This document shows positions 25,785 through 35,069 of a DNA stretch of 64,000 bases, piece by piece. The position numbers and the translations under genes were made by a program. How positions within the stretch are numbered: the first letter of the stretch is position 1; each line of letters starts with the position of its first letter. This DNA is from Halotalea alkalilenta (GTDB taxonomy: Bacteria; Pseudomonadota; Gammaproteobacteria; Pseudomonadales; Halomonadaceae). The DNA lies in contig NZ_CP015243.1 of assembly GCF_001648175.1 (NCBI RefSeq), positions 2,728,001 through 2,792,000 on the forward strand, read 5' to 3'. The notes under the pieces are model-generated. The model was given only the letters and a program-made list of their open reading frames with translations. It had not been told where the DNA came from and did no database searches.

Positions 25785-27635
25785 ATGATCGACCCAGCGA
25801 TGCCCGAGCAACCCCGACCACACCCCGCCGCGGAGCCGGTGCTGTCGGTGCGCGACCTCGCGGTCTCCTTCCGCACCGCAGATGCATGGCGACCAGTGGT
25901 CAACAACGTCTCCTTCGACATCGGCCCGCGTGAGACGGTCGCGATCGTCGGTGAATCGGGCTCGGGCAAGAGCGTGACTTCGCTTGCGATCATGCGCCTG
26001 CTGGCGAAGGGATCGGCCCGTATCGAGGGCGAAGTGCTGCTCAATGGACGCAACCTGCTCGCCCTGTCGGAGGAGCGCATGCGCGACGTGCGCGGCAACG
26101 ACATCGCGATGATCTTCCAGGAGCCGATGACCAGCCTCAACCCGACCTTCACCATCGGCCGGCAGATTGCCGAGACGCTGCTGCGCCATCGGCGGATGTC
26201 GGCGACGCAGGCGAAGGCCGAATCGATCGAACTGCTAGAGAAGGTGCGCATCCCCAACGCCCGCGGACGGATAAAGGACTACCCCCACCAGTTCTCCGGC
26301 GGTATGCGCCAGCGGGTGATGATCGCCATGGCGCTGGCATCGAAGCCGCAGCTATTGATCGCCGACGAGCCGACCACCGCGCTCGACGTGACGATCCAGG
26401 GGCAGATCCTCGACCTGATCAAGACCCTGCAGGAAGAGGAAGACATGTCGGTGCTCTTCATCACCCATGACATGGGCGTGGTAGCGGAGATCGCCGAACG
26501 TACCCTGGTGATGTATCGAGGCGATGTGGTGGAAAGCGGGCCAACCGAGGATATCTTCCATCGCGGCAGGCAGCCCTATACCCGGGCGCTGATCGAGGCG
26601 GTACCGCGGCTCGGTTCGATGAGCGGCCACGATTGGCCGCTGCGTTTTCCGATCGTCGACATCGAGACGGGACAAGTCAGCGCGCCAACCGAGGTAGCCG
26701 GCACCCTCGATGCCGCCGGGACCCCGATTCTCTCGGTGCGCAACCTCGTCACCCGCTTCGACATCCGCTCCGGCTTCTTCCAGCGCAAGACCGAGGCGGT
26801 CCATGCGGTCGAGAACGTCTCCTTCGATCTTGCCCAGGGCGAAACCCTGGCGCTGGTCGGCGAATCGGGCTGTGGCAAATCGACCACCGGGCGCTCAATC
26901 ATGCGGCTGGTGGAACCATGCGGCGGTGAGGTGCAACTCGACGGCTACGACGTGCTGAAGCTCGGCCCGGGGGACCTGCGCCGTATGCGACGCAGCGTGC
27001 AGATGATCTTCCAGGATCCGTTCGCCAGCCTCAATCCGCGAATGAGCGTGGGCCAGGCCATCTCCGAGCCCTTTCTCGCCCACCGCCTCGGCACTCGGTC
27101 ACAGGCACGTGAGCGTACCGCCGACCTGCTCGAGCGTGTCGGCCTGAGTGCCGAGATGATGCGCCGCTACCCGCACGAGTTCTCCGGCGGGCAGCGCCAG
27201 CGGATCAGCATCGCGCGTGCGCTCGCCCTCGAGCCCAAGGTGATCGTCGCCGATGAGTCCGTCTCGGCACTCGATGTCTCGATCAAGGCACAGGTCTGCA
27301 ACCTGCTCCTCGATCTCCAGGAAAGCCTCGGCATCTCCTTTCTGTTCATCTCCCACGACATGGCGGTGGTGGAGCGTGTCAGCCATCGGGTCGCGGTGAT
27401 GTATCTTGGCGAGATCGTCGAAATCGGCCCTCGCGCGGCGGTGTTCGGTAATCCGCAGCACGCCTATACCAAGAAACTGATTGCCGCGGTACCGGTGCCC
27501 GATCCAGCCCGCCGGGGGATCAAGCGCAACCTCGCCGTCGACGAGCTGAAAAACCCGATCCGCCCGCGCGGCTACCAGCCGCCCAAACGCCGCTATCGCG
27601 AGGTCGCCCCGGGGCATTTCGTCCAGGAGGGATGA
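25785..27635 (+). CDS. Fused dual ATP-binding protein of a peptide/glutathione ABC importer (GsiA-like)
   Basis: This 616-residue protein contains two complete ABC ATPase units. The first (about 18-275) has Walker A GESGSGKS (56-63), FSGGMRQR and [12 protein letters not shown]. The second (about 315-575) has [17 protein letters not shown] and [12 protein letters not shown]. Each is followed by an oligopeptide C-terminal segment. DppD and DppF are normally separate, whereas the glutathione importer uses a fused GsiA. The ATG at 25785 has an AAGG 9 nt upstream; starts at 25740 or earlier overlap the permease or lack homology. Confidence 0.9.
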   Translation: MIDPAMPEQPRPHPAAEPVLSVRDLAVSFRTADAWRPVVNNVSFDIGPRETVAIVGESGSGKSVTSLAIMRLLAKGSARIEGEVLLNGRNLLALSEERMRDVRGNDIAMIFQEPMTSLNPTFTIGRQIAETLLRHRRMSATQAKAESIELLEKVRIPNARGRIKDYPHQFSGGMRQRVMIAMALASKPQLLIADEPTTALDVTIQGQILDLIKTLQEEEDMSVLFITHDMGVVAEIAERTLVMYRGDVVESGPTEDIFHRGRQPYTRALIEAVPRLGSMSGHDWPLRFPIVDIETGQVSAPTEVAGTLDAAGTPILSVRNLVTRFDIRSGFFQRKTEAVHAVENVSFDLAQGETLALVGESGCGKSTTGRSIMRLVEPCGGEVQLDGYDVLKLGPGDLRRMRRSVQMIFQDPFASLNPRMSVGQAISEPFLAHRLGTRSQARERTADLLERVGLSAEMMRRYPHEFSGGQRQRISIARALALEPKVIVADESVSALDVSIKAQVCNLLLDLQESLGISFLFISHDMAVVERVSHRVAVMYLGEIVEIGPRAAVFGNPQHAYTKKLIAAVPVPDPARRGIKRNLAVDELKNPIRPRGYQPPKRRYREVAPGHFVQEG

Positions 27636-27657
27636 ACCCGGAGCGCCCATCCAGCGC

Positions 27658-27692
27658 CACTCCACGCCACCACCGATTGGCGGCGTGGGGTG
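27658..27692. terminator. Hairpin between convergent genes, possible terminator
   Basis: CCACGCC (27662-27668) pairs with GGCGTGG (27682-27688) around a 13-nt loop. The stem extends by CAC/GTG past one mismatch. It lies between the fused ATPase gene (plus) and the alpha/beta hydrolase gene (minus). No T run follows on either side. Confidence 0.45.
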
Positions 27693-27701
27693 CCCGCAAG
27701 C

Positions 27702-29471
27702 TCAGCCACCGCGGTTGTCGAAAGCCTCTTCCTTGCTACCATCATCAGCGCCCGCCTGCATCGTTGCGTCCTCGAGGCGGCGCTTGAGACCTGCGATCGC
27801 CTCGGGCGACCAATCGTCGACGCCGGTAACGGCCATCCACGCATCGACATAGTGCTGCGGTGCGTAGACGTGGCCGTAACCCATCGGCGTGGAGCTCGCC
27901 ATCGCCATGTCGAGCGCCAGCTGGAGCATGCTCACCACCGGATACCAACGCAGCGCCGTCGACACGTCGGGCCCGAGCGGCGACTCCATCCACGCCGGGC
28001 GGCGGTAGAAATCGCGGTAGTCGAAGAAGGTCACCGGGTCGCTGGCATATTGCAGGTAGACGATCCGCATCGGTCCCCATGGCGCCTCCATCGGCACGGT
28101 CGAACCATCCTGGTTGATGAAGCGGACGAAACTGCCGTCCCTGAACCGAGGCAGCCATGCGGGCGAGTCCTCGTTGCGTCCATCGGTGAGCGAACGCCAA
28201 ATACGGCTCTTGAACGGAGGGCCGCTCCACAGCGCGCCCTGGATCGGATCGTGGATCATCTCGAACAGCTCGGCCGAGCGCTCGGAATTCATCGCGCCGA
28301 GGCTCAGGCCATGCAGATAGAGCCTCGGCCGCCGGTCCGGCGGCAAGGTCGTCCAATAGGCGTAGACCTCGGAGAACAGGGCGCGCGCGGTCTCTGCTCC
28401 ATATTCAGGCTGGACCAGCAGCGACAGCGGACTCGACAGATAGGAGTACTGCAGCGCGACGCTTGCGATGTCGCCGTGCTGCAGGTACTCGACCGAGTCC
28501 ATCGCCGAAGGATCGATCCATCCGGTGCCCGTGGCGGTGACGATCACCAGCACCGAGCGGTCGAACGCCCCCACCCGCTGCAACTCCTCCAGCGCCAGCC
28601 GCGCGCGGTCAGCGGGGGTATCGGCCCCGCGCAGCCCGGCATAGACCCTGATCGGCTCGAGCGCCGGCCGCCCGGTGAGCGTTTCGATCTGCAAAGCCGA
28701 AGGCCCCGATGCGACGAACTCCCGACCCGCGCGCCCGAGCTCGTTCCAGGCGATCAGCGAGGCGGCACTGCCGGTCTTGATCGGGTCTAAAGGTTGCGGG
28801 CGCTCAGGCTCGAGCAGGGAGTCGTACTCCCGGTACGAAGAATCGAGCAGGTTGATCACCGCGCGGAAGAACACGTCGTTGGCCAGCGACCAGAACAGCA
28901 GGACACCGACGCTGGCGCCGACCACGTTGGCGACCTTTCTCGGCAACAGCCGGCCCGAGCGGCGCGCAACCACACGAACGACGAGGCCGAACAGCCTACC
29001 GAGCGCCAGCAGCACAGCGAAGGCGGCCAACGCCGTGGCGCTGACCTTGAACGGATGCGCGCTCTCGACCGGAGCCATCTCCATCAGCAGACGGATCGAG
29101 TTCTGCCACTCGGCCGCGTACCAAAGGCAGATCAGCGCGATCGAAAGGCATATGAGCGCGATCAGCGCATTGGTGGCACGGCGCATACGCTCCGGGGGTT
29201 CCGGCAGCTCCATGTAGGCCCAGAGCCAGCGCCAAAACAGCCCGAGCCCGTAGCCGGCGGCGAAGCATGCCCCCGCCAGGATCCCCTGGGTGAGATAAGT
29301 GCGGGGGACGAGCGTCGGCGTCAATGCGGCGGCGAAGAAGAGCGTACCGAGTGCGAGTCCGATACCTGAAAGCGACTGCGCCTGCCGATGAAAGAGGCCC
29401 GCCAAGCCTCGGAGCACCCCGGCCGCGAAGGACCCTTGCCGACTGTTCACAACGTTCTGGTATCTCGCCAT
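27702..29471 (-). CDS. Membrane-anchored alpha/beta-hydrolase family protein
   Basis: This 589-residue protein has an N-terminal membrane part with several hydrophobic helices (about residues 30-210) and a C-terminal hydrolase domain with the nucleophile elbow GLSLGAMNS (Ser in GLSLG) and a late His-containing segment GYGHVYAPQHYVDAW. This matches the Abhydrolase_9 two-part architecture. The start at 29471 (MARYQNV) is an ATG; the longer frame would use a TTG at 29486. Substrate unknown. The active site probably faces one side of the cytoplasmic membrane. Confidence 0.8.
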   Translation of the reverse strand: MARYQNVVNSRQGSFAAGVLRGLAGLFHRQAQSLSGIGLALGTLFFAAALTPTLVPRTYLTQGILAGACFAAGYGLGLFWRWLWAYMELPEPPERMRRATNALIALICLSIALICLWYAAEWQNSIRLLMEMAPVESAHPFKVSATALAAFAVLLALGRLFGLVVRVVARRSGRLLPRKVANVVGASVGVLLFWSLANDVFFRAVINLLDSSYREYDSLLEPERPQPLDPIKTGSAASLIAWNELGRAGREFVASGPSALQIETLTGRPALEPIRVYAGLRGADTPADRARLALEELQRVGAFDRSVLVIVTATGTGWIDPSAMDSVEYLQHGDIASVALQYSYLSSPLSLLVQPEYGAETARALFSEVYAYWTTLPPDRRPRLYLHGLSLGAMNSERSAELFEMIHDPIQGALWSGPPFKSRIWRSLTDGRNEDSPAWLPRFRDGSFVRFINQDGSTVPMEAPWGPMRIVYLQYASDPVTFFDYRDFYRRPAWMESPLGPDVSTALRWYPVVSMLQLALDMAMASSTPMGYGHVYAPQHYVDAWMAVTGVDDWSPEAIAGLKRRLEDATMQAGADDGSKEEAFDNRGG

Positions 29472-29626
29472 GGCAAAGCCGCCCAATGCCCGTCGATCAG
29501 GTCGAAAAGCGTATGAAAGACATCACCCAAGCGGGTGGGCTACACGACAGGCCCTAGTGCGAACCGGACTACACCAAACGCTCGAGCTGAGACCAGCGAT
29601 CATGAGCGCAGTGTTCGCCATCGCGC

Positions 29627-30766
29627 TCATACTTCCGTGCGCAGCGGCCCGTAGGTCTGCCGGTATCGTTTCGGACCGACGACCGGCATCAGCAGGTTGC
29701 GCACTAGCACCGGCAGCTTCGCTGCCTTCGACATCGCATCGGTCATCTTCTGGACATGGTCGACCCGCGCGCGGCGGCGGGCCTCGAAGACGGCCAGCGC
29801 AGCGGCATCGTCGCTCGACGAGGAAAGGCAAGCGGCGAGCACGATAGCGTCCTCGAGCGCAAGCGCCACCCCTTGTGCCCAGACCGGTGCCGTCGCGTGC
29901 GCTGCGTCGCCGACGAGTACCGCGCGCCCCCGGCTCCAGGCGGGCAGACGTACCTCTTCGAGCGGCGAATGGAGGATCGCGCCCGGCTCCACCGCCGCAG
30001 CGGCCACTGCCTGCCGCACGCGTGTCGGGAAGCTTTCGGACAAGGCGACGAGGGCGTCGGTCGAGGCCGTCGCACCGTCACGCGTCGCACTCGCCCAGCC
30101 ATAGACCTCGCCCCCTTCCAGCGGCATCAGCAGGATCACGCCACGCGCCCCCGCCCATACGGTCCAGCAGTCGATGCCGGGATTGGGGGCGACGAAGCGC
30201 CAACTGGACTTCGAGATGATCGAATGCCGCACGCCGGCATCGTCGCCGAACAGGCACTTGCGCACGCCCGAGCCGACGCCGTCCGCTGCGACGACGAGCC
30301 GCGCGGTAAGCGTCTCGCCATCGACGAGCGCCACTTTCGCCTGATCGTCATCGACCGAAAGCGATCGTACATCGGCGCCATAGCGAACAACGTCGCCTCC
30401 GAGGCAGCCGCGAAGCATATCGACAAGCGTCGCGCGGCGGATACTGCGCGGCCTTGCAGCTTCACCCCAAAAGGCGTCTTCATCGACGGAGAAGAGCAAG
30501 CGGTCCGAGTCCGTGCGGTATTCCCGACGGCGAAGCGGATGGCCCCAACGCTCGATGGCATCGCCAAGCCCCAGGGACGCAAGTGCCTTCACCGCGTTGC
30601 CCGGCAGGTTCACCGCGAACCCCTCGGACGATGAATCCGAACGCCTCTCCAGCACGCGCACGGCTATATCGTGGTTCAGCATCGCACGTGCGGTGGCGAG
30701 TCCAGCAATGCCTCCACCTACGACCACTACTGGCGTTGCGTCTTTCACGTCATGCTCCGTTGCCAT
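29627..30766 (-). CDS. FAD-dependent monooxygenase (PHBH-type)
   Basis: This 379-residue flavoprotein monooxygenase has the dinucleotide-binding motif VVVVGGGIAGLATA at residues 12-25, the middle VVAADGVGSGVRK motif (DG fingerprint) and the FAD ribityl motif RAVLVGDAAHATAP near residue 285. It resembles salicylate/urate/kynurenine-type hydroxylases using NAD(P)H and oxygen. It stands alone, so its substrate is not indicated by context. Confidence 0.85.
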   Translation of the reverse strand: MATEHDVKDATPVVVVGGGIAGLATARAMLNHDIAVRVLERRSDSSSEGFAVNLPGNAVKALASLGLGDAIERWGHPLRRREYRTDSDRLLFSVDEDAFWGEAARPRSIRRATLVDMLRGCLGGDVVRYGADVRSLSVDDDQAKVALVDGETLTARLVVAADGVGSGVRKCLFGDDAGVRHSIISKSSWRFVAPNPGIDCWTVWAGARGVILLMPLEGGEVYGWASATRDGATASTDALVALSESFPTRVRQAVAAAAVEPGAILHSPLEEVRLPAWSRGRAVLVGDAAHATAPVWAQGVALALEDAIVLAACLSSSSDDAAALAVFEARRRARVDHVQKMTDAMSKAAKLPVLVRNLLMPVVGPKRYRQTYGPLRTEV

Positions 30767-31421
30767 CGGCTTGGACTACGACCTTGGATACGGCACCGAT
30801 CGAGCGCCGCCATCGAAACCAACCCATGCTTTTTGCGGCGCGAAACGCCATCCCGGCCGGAGCCGCTACGCATGACCGCGAGGAAATAGCGAACATCTAC
30901 CATTCGATCACCGCCGATTACAGCACTGGATCGTCTGGCTTGGCTCGCCGGTTCATCTGGAAAAAACGAGTCTACATGGCCGGTGCGTATTGGCACCACC
31001 GGTGAGCGACGTCCACCACTCCAAACCTGCCGATGAGAAGCTGACATTCAGCCCCGGTTTCGGGTACCTTTCGCCACCTCTCGCAGGCGCTTGACCACGC
31101 CCTTGAAGCTGACCGCGACATGGCTTTAACAGAACGCATCGTTGGATTTCGCGATCGGCGCTGGCACTAAAGCTGCGATTTGAAATGACGACACCACCGG
31201 CTCGAGCTGCCAAGACGGCGACGAGGCCTGTGTGAAATGGTGTGTGAAATGGTCTGTGTGGAATACCGGCGCAATAGGCTTGCGACCCGACTAATGGCTC
31301 ATGCTATCGATGGGCGTGAAGAACTCATTCGTCGAGAACGCTGGTCGCGGCGCTGAGGGAGGAAATCGGCAGCGGTCAGCGTGCCTAATGACTAGAGGAG
31401 TGACCAGCAAGGGTAAAGAAG
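30767..31421. other. Intergenic region, no supported gene
   Basis: About 655 bp lie between the monooxygenase start and tRNA-Ser(CGA). Only short ORFs without recognisable features or ribosome-binding sites are present. A 12-bp unit GTGTGAAATGGT is duplicated exactly in tandem at 31230-31253, followed by a partial third copy. I see no RNA structure that I can name. Confidence 0.5.
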
Positions 31422-31509
31422 TGGCGGAAGGCGTAGGATTCGAACCTACGGGGCTGTTACACCCGCTTGTTTTCGAAACAAGTGCATTCGGCCGCTCTGC
31501 CAGCCTTCC
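31422..31509 (-). tRNA. tRNA-Ser (anticodon CGA)
   Basis: On the minus strand an 88-nt cloverleaf begins GGAAGGCTGGCAGAGCGG and ends GCCTTCCGCCA. The acceptor arms GGAAGGC/GCCTTCC pair fully, with discriminator G and encoded CCA. The anticodon stem CTTGT/ACAAG encloses TTCGAAA, giving CGA. There is a long variable arm as in all tRNA-Ser and a normal T loop (GGTTCGAATCC). It decodes UCG. Confidence 0.95.
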
Positions 31510-31826
31510 GCAATGCTATCAACGGCACTGATGGCCGGGAAGCGAGGCATAATCTATCAACGCCCTGATCCCAGGTCAATACTTCACCACTCTTTTCCGC
31601 GATCGCGCCTCAACCTCTCAACCGAGGTCAAAACAATGAAACAAGGCTGTAGAAAAGAGGACCAAATCGGTATTCAATGCGCAGAAGGCATTGATGCGCG
31701 CCTCACCACCGCGTGAACAGGCATTGCAAGCTACTCAAGCTACTACGGCGCGAATCAGCGGCACATCCAGCCGCAGCGACAAGGGGACTCTTCTCCTCTC
31801 CACTACCTCAACCGGGGACCGTTCAA

Positions 31827-32228
31827 ATGGCCCGCCAGCTCATTGACGTCAAAGACATCTATCAAGCCAGCCGTGGTATTCGCCAATGCTCGCTGGATCC
31901 CTCGATTCGTTGCCTCGCCGAACTGCGCACCTGCCAGCTCAACGGCTGCGAGGGCTGTAGCCACTCTTCGCTGGCCGAAGCCGAAGCGCTCGGCATCTCC
32001 AAGGACAAAGTCGAGCAGTTGGCCCACTGGGCCACGTCGAACAGTTTCAGCGCCCGCGAGCGCGCGGCGCTGGCATGGTGCGACAACTTCATTCGCGAGC
32101 ATTCCACCAATTCGGATATCCGCCGCCAGGCGATCGAAACCTTCAGCGGTAGCGAACTCGCGGACTTGACCCTGACCATCCAGCTCACCAGCACGCTCAA
32201 CCGAGTGAGCCGCAAGTACGCCAACTGA
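31827..32228 (+). CDS. AhpD-like/carboxymuconolactone decarboxylase-family protein
   Basis: This 133-residue helical protein has an AhpD-type centre NGCEGCSHSSLAEAEALGIS (CxxC followed by His) and then SFSARERAALAWCDNF, typical of CMD-domain peroxidase/thiol proteins. The CxxC-x-H arrangement suggests alkylhydroperoxidase-like redox chemistry, although the preceding Glu of true AhpD is displaced. The ATG at 31827 (MARQLIDVK) fits the family; an ATG at 31713 adds a basic, unrelated leader. Confidence 0.75.
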   Translation: MARQLIDVKDIYQASRGIRQCSLDPSIRCLAELRTCQLNGCEGCSHSSLAEAEALGISKDKVEQLAHWATSNSFSARERAALAWCDNFIREHSTNSDIRRQAIETFSGSELADLTLTIQLTSTLNRVSRKYAN

Positions 32229-32384
32229 AGCCACCACCCCACCGACGCAGGGCTGCACCGGATCGGACCATCCACAAGCCCTGCGCGGCCGTACGACTCA
32301 CTTTGACCGGATGCTGATCACCGACCATGATCAGAGTTCCTCGTCACCCGTCAGAGCACCGAACACTCGACCAAGGAGCCGTAC

Positions 32385-32519
32385 ATGTCCAGAAAGGCCA
32401 AGCTGCTGACCACGCTGATCGGCTTCGGAATCAAGTACCTCAGCAAGCCGCAGAACAGGCAGAAGATAAAGTCGACGATCTCGCAACTGCGAAACCGCTC
32501 GACCCAGCGCCCACGCTAA
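32385..32519 (+). CDS. Small uncharacterised 44-residue protein
   Basis: An ATG at 32385 preceded by AAGGAG 6 nt upstream opens a 44-codon frame. It has a basic start (MSRKAKLL), a short hydrophobic patch TTLIGFGIKYL and a very basic tail rich in Lys, Arg, Gln and Ser. The strong ribosome-binding site and codon usage favour a real gene. I do not recognise it. It lies between the AhpD-like gene and tRNA-Ser(TGA). Confidence 0.6.
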   Translation: MSRKAKLLTTLIGFGIKYLSKPQNRQKIKSTISQLRNRSTQRPR

Positions 32520-32592
32520 GGCAAACACCCGCGCAAGCGCCCCCTACTCCAGGTCATCCCAGCGATAAGCTGCTGATCGATAAACATATCCA

Positions 32593-32620
32593 TTGACCTG
32601 AACAGCGACGATGGTAAGAT
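32593..32620 (+). promoter_or_regulatory. Probable sigma70 promoter of tRNA-Ser(TGA)
   Basis: TTGACC (32593-32598) and TAAGAT (32615-32620) are separated by 16 bp, and the tRNA 5' end is 15 bp beyond the -10 element. This is a normal layout for a tRNA promoter. Confidence 0.65.
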
Positions 32621-32634
32621 CCCCAACCGTGTCA

Positions 32635-32724
32635 GGAGGGATGGCAGAGCGGTTGAATGCACCGGTCTTGAAAACCGGCAAGGGTTAACGCCCTTCCAGG
32701 GTTCGAATCCCTGTCCCTCCGCCA
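32635..32724 (+). tRNA. tRNA-Ser (anticodon TGA)
   Basis: A 90-nt cloverleaf begins GGAGGGATGGCAGAGCGG and ends TCCCTCCGCCA, with an encoded CCA and discriminator G. The anticodon stem CCGGT/ACCGG encloses CTTGAAA, giving TGA (reads UCA-type codons). There is a long variable arm and a normal T loop. The 3' end is followed directly by a T-rich stretch and an integrase remnant, so this gene is a probable phage attachment site. Confidence 0.96.
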
Positions 32725-32739
32725 CTTTTTTCAACGTCC

Positions 32740-33030
32740 TCAAATAGTTACCCTCCTCCGAGGACGTTCCAGCAAAGCATCCAAATCCCTTGCCGGTCTT
32801 TCAACGTGACCAGAACGTGACACAAGTCTGGCAACTGCCTCACGTGCGCGATGCGGCGCCAGGTGGGCATACTTCTCCGTCTGCGTGATGGTCGAATGCC
32901 CGAGCACCTCCTTTACGTCCACCAGCGGCCACGCCATCTGACACCAGCCAGCTGGCGAACGTATGGCATGAATGCGGTGCCAATCATCAATGGGCAGGTG
33001 CAACTCACACCGCCCCGCTCGTCTTCGCAC
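32740..33030 (-). pseudogene. Remnant of a tyrosine recombinase (phage integrase), C-terminal end
   Basis: The minus-strand frame reads MAWPLVDVKEVLGHST, then ITQTEKYAHLAPHRAREAV, the C-terminal core of phage integrases. It includes the GHS histidine and the nucleophile Tyr in TEKYAH. The preceding conserved HxLRH box appears as HAIRSPAGWC, and homology stops upstream, so the catalytic N-terminal half is missing. The end of the gene lies 16 bp from the 3' end of tRNA-Ser(TGA), where integrases of tRNA-targeting elements usually sit. Confidence 0.75.
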
Positions 33031-33112
33031 CTGACTTCCAGGGTGATGTCGATCACCCGCACTTTTTCTTTCGCCGCCCTCGAGGCAGCTTTATTTTGCC
33101 CAAGGGATACCC

Positions 33113-34528
33113 ATGAGTGACGGAAGCACATTCGGGCAATTGCCTGCGATCGTCGCGGATTTGAAAGGAACAGTTGATACTGGGATGGAGATGCCTTCTT
33201 CGGCGGAGCTCAAGGACGTGACGTACCCAAACGGCGCCGCGCGCCCAACCGTTGCAAAGGTGTTGATGCAAGTCCTGGCTACTCTGGGGATCTGTTGTTC
33301 GTCAGTCGAAGCCGGGCTGGCCGCTGTCGATGGGAACGGGACGTTATCAATACCCAACGCGGAAGGCACCTATATAGGCGAGTACGTCGCAGACATCGAC
33401 CGCAGTGCAGCCTGGGCATACCCTAAGATCGGTGTCGGAGGCGCCATCCGACTCTCGGCAGAGAGTGTCGAGGCGAGCGACTGCCAACTGCTGAACGGTG
33501 ATTGCTTACGGTGGGGCCAGAACAGCGAGGCATACTTCGCCCCGCCGGATGGTTCCGAGCCTGCTGCACAAGTGGGACCGGTCAATCAGGCTATCGTCAT
33601 TGGTGACAGCCAGACCACACCTGAGAAGATCCGCCCGTTCGCTGATCTTACCGGTATTCCGATCTACAGCTACTCGATGTCAGGTACGAGCAGTCCTGTA
33701 ACCCTCGCACGCATGGGAGCGGTGCCTATGCGCCTGACGTTCCCCGACAACCAAATCCCAGCGTCGGGGTCTGTCACCGTCAATCACGTGAACGATCCCT
33801 ACCGGCTCGCCGAAAACGTGCCCGCTACGAATCACACCGTCTACATCAACGGGGTAAGGGGGCAACTCGTCTACGTAAGCCCGCTGGTCTACTCGTTCAC
33901 ACGAGAACAGCCTGGGGAGGTTGTCGAGGTGCCGTCGCCCGTCGATGTAGTCTGGGAGCGGGTGCCGCTTCGGCTCGAGACGTTCGATAGCGAAGGAAAT
34001 CCGCAGACGATCTCCTCCGGGCTCGCACCGATCCAGGACAACATGGAGTACTTGCAGATCTTCTGGTTTGGTGGCAACTCACGAAACAACCCCATTGAGA
34101 ACCAAATCGGCTACTACCAGGCGGCGTACAACAATATCAAATCGCAGGAGAAGAGATTCATCTTCGTGAGTTGGTTCGCGCAGAAGCAAGCTACTGGGCT
34201 ACCGGCGCAGTTGCAGCGCCAGAAAGATGTGGCGGCTGCGCTTGAGGCGCTCTATGGACGCCACTACATCGATCCTCAGCCGATCCTTCTCGCCAACCCG
34301 TTGCCGCAGCCGTCTACGCCTCTGAATCCAGATGACCCGGACTCAGTGGCCGAATGGGATGCCTATGAGGCCGATCAAACCGCAGTCGCGGGCGGGATAG
34401 TCCCGCCGTCCCTGATGATCGACAACACGCACATCAACCTCAAAGGGCGCCTGCTGATCTGGCGAGTCGTCGCCGAGCGCTGCGCGGAGCTCGGTTACAT
34501 CGACAAAGTAAGGGACATCAAAGAGTGA
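33113..34528 (+). CDS. Phage-type protein with SGNH/GDSL hydrolase domain
   Basis: This 471-residue protein has an N-terminal part (1-150) resembling virion-attachment or linker sequence. From about 158 it has an SGNH hydrolase: block I as AIVIGDSQT (Ser166) and block V as DNTHINLKG (Asp437, His440). A Gly/Asn-containing WFGGNSRNN near 320 fits the oxyanion blocks. Such domains in tail fibres or prophage cargo deacetylate or de-esterify surface polysaccharides. An AAGGGA precedes the ATG. It sits in the prophage remnant beside a disrupted tailspike gene. Confidence 0.7.
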   Translation: MSDGSTFGQLPAIVADLKGTVDTGMEMPSSAELKDVTYPNGAARPTVAKVLMQVLATLGICCSSVEAGLAAVDGNGTLSIPNAEGTYIGEYVADIDRSAAWAYPKIGVGGAIRLSAESVEASDCQLLNGDCLRWGQNSEAYFAPPDGSEPAAQVGPVNQAIVIGDSQTTPEKIRPFADLTGIPIYSYSMSGTSSPVTLARMGAVPMRLTFPDNQIPASGSVTVNHVNDPYRLAENVPATNHTVYINGVRGQLVYVSPLVYSFTREQPGEVVEVPSPVDVVWERVPLRLETFDSEGNPQTISSGLAPIQDNMEYLQIFWFGGNSRNNPIENQIGYYQAAYNNIKSQEKRFIFVSWFAQKQATGLPAQLQRQKDVAAALEALYGRHYIDPQPILLANPLPQPSTPLNPDDPDSVAEWDAYEADQTAVAGGIVPPSLMIDNTHINLKGRLLIWRVVAERCAELGYIDKVRDIKE

Positions 34529-34560
34529 AAACTCTCGAGACTATCGAGTGCCCCCCCTTA

Positions 34561-35045
34561 TCAAGACCGGTCTCGGGTAGAAATTCCGACCGGGTTGACG
34601 TTGAAAGCATCTGACCGATAGAGGCTTTCAACATATTCGGCTGGGGTTAGCCAACCCAAAGACGAACGAGGCCTGATCTGATTGTGATCCTGCCGCCAGC
34701 TCTCGATCTTGTGAAGTGCATCGTCCAGGGACACAAACCAATGCGTGTTCATACACTCCGTTCTGAACTTGCCATTGAAAGACTCGATGGAGGCATTATC
34801 CGTCGGCTTATCTGGGCAGCTGAATCCAGCGTCACACCCTGCTCGTAGGCCCAGCGGTCGAACACACGTGAGACGAGCTCCGGGCTGTTATCGACGTGAA
34901 TCGCCAGACATTCCCGGCTGTATTCGTCGACCAGTGTCAGGGCACGTAACCGCTTGCCATTGAACAGTGCCTCACTGACGAACCCCTTATTCCATACGTG
35001 ATCCCGTACCGTCGTTGTCACCCGACCTCGACGGGGCGCCGCCAT
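34561..35045 (-). pseudogene. Decayed IS3-family transposase (OrfB) remnant
   Basis: Minus-strand frames read FVSEALFNGKRLRALTLVDE, then DRWAYEQGVTLD, and after a one-base shift near 34822 PTDNASIESFNGKFRTEC and NTHWFVSLDDALHKIESWRQ. This is an IS3 OrfB. It is 5'-truncated, lacks the middle block with the second catalytic Asp (the text jumps from the IHVDNS region to DRWAYEQG), shows KGF where WxxDF is expected, and is frameshifted. It is inactive and distinct from the intact element at 35567. Confidence 0.85.
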
Positions 35046-35069
35046 TATGATGCCATTTCACTCGCTGAG

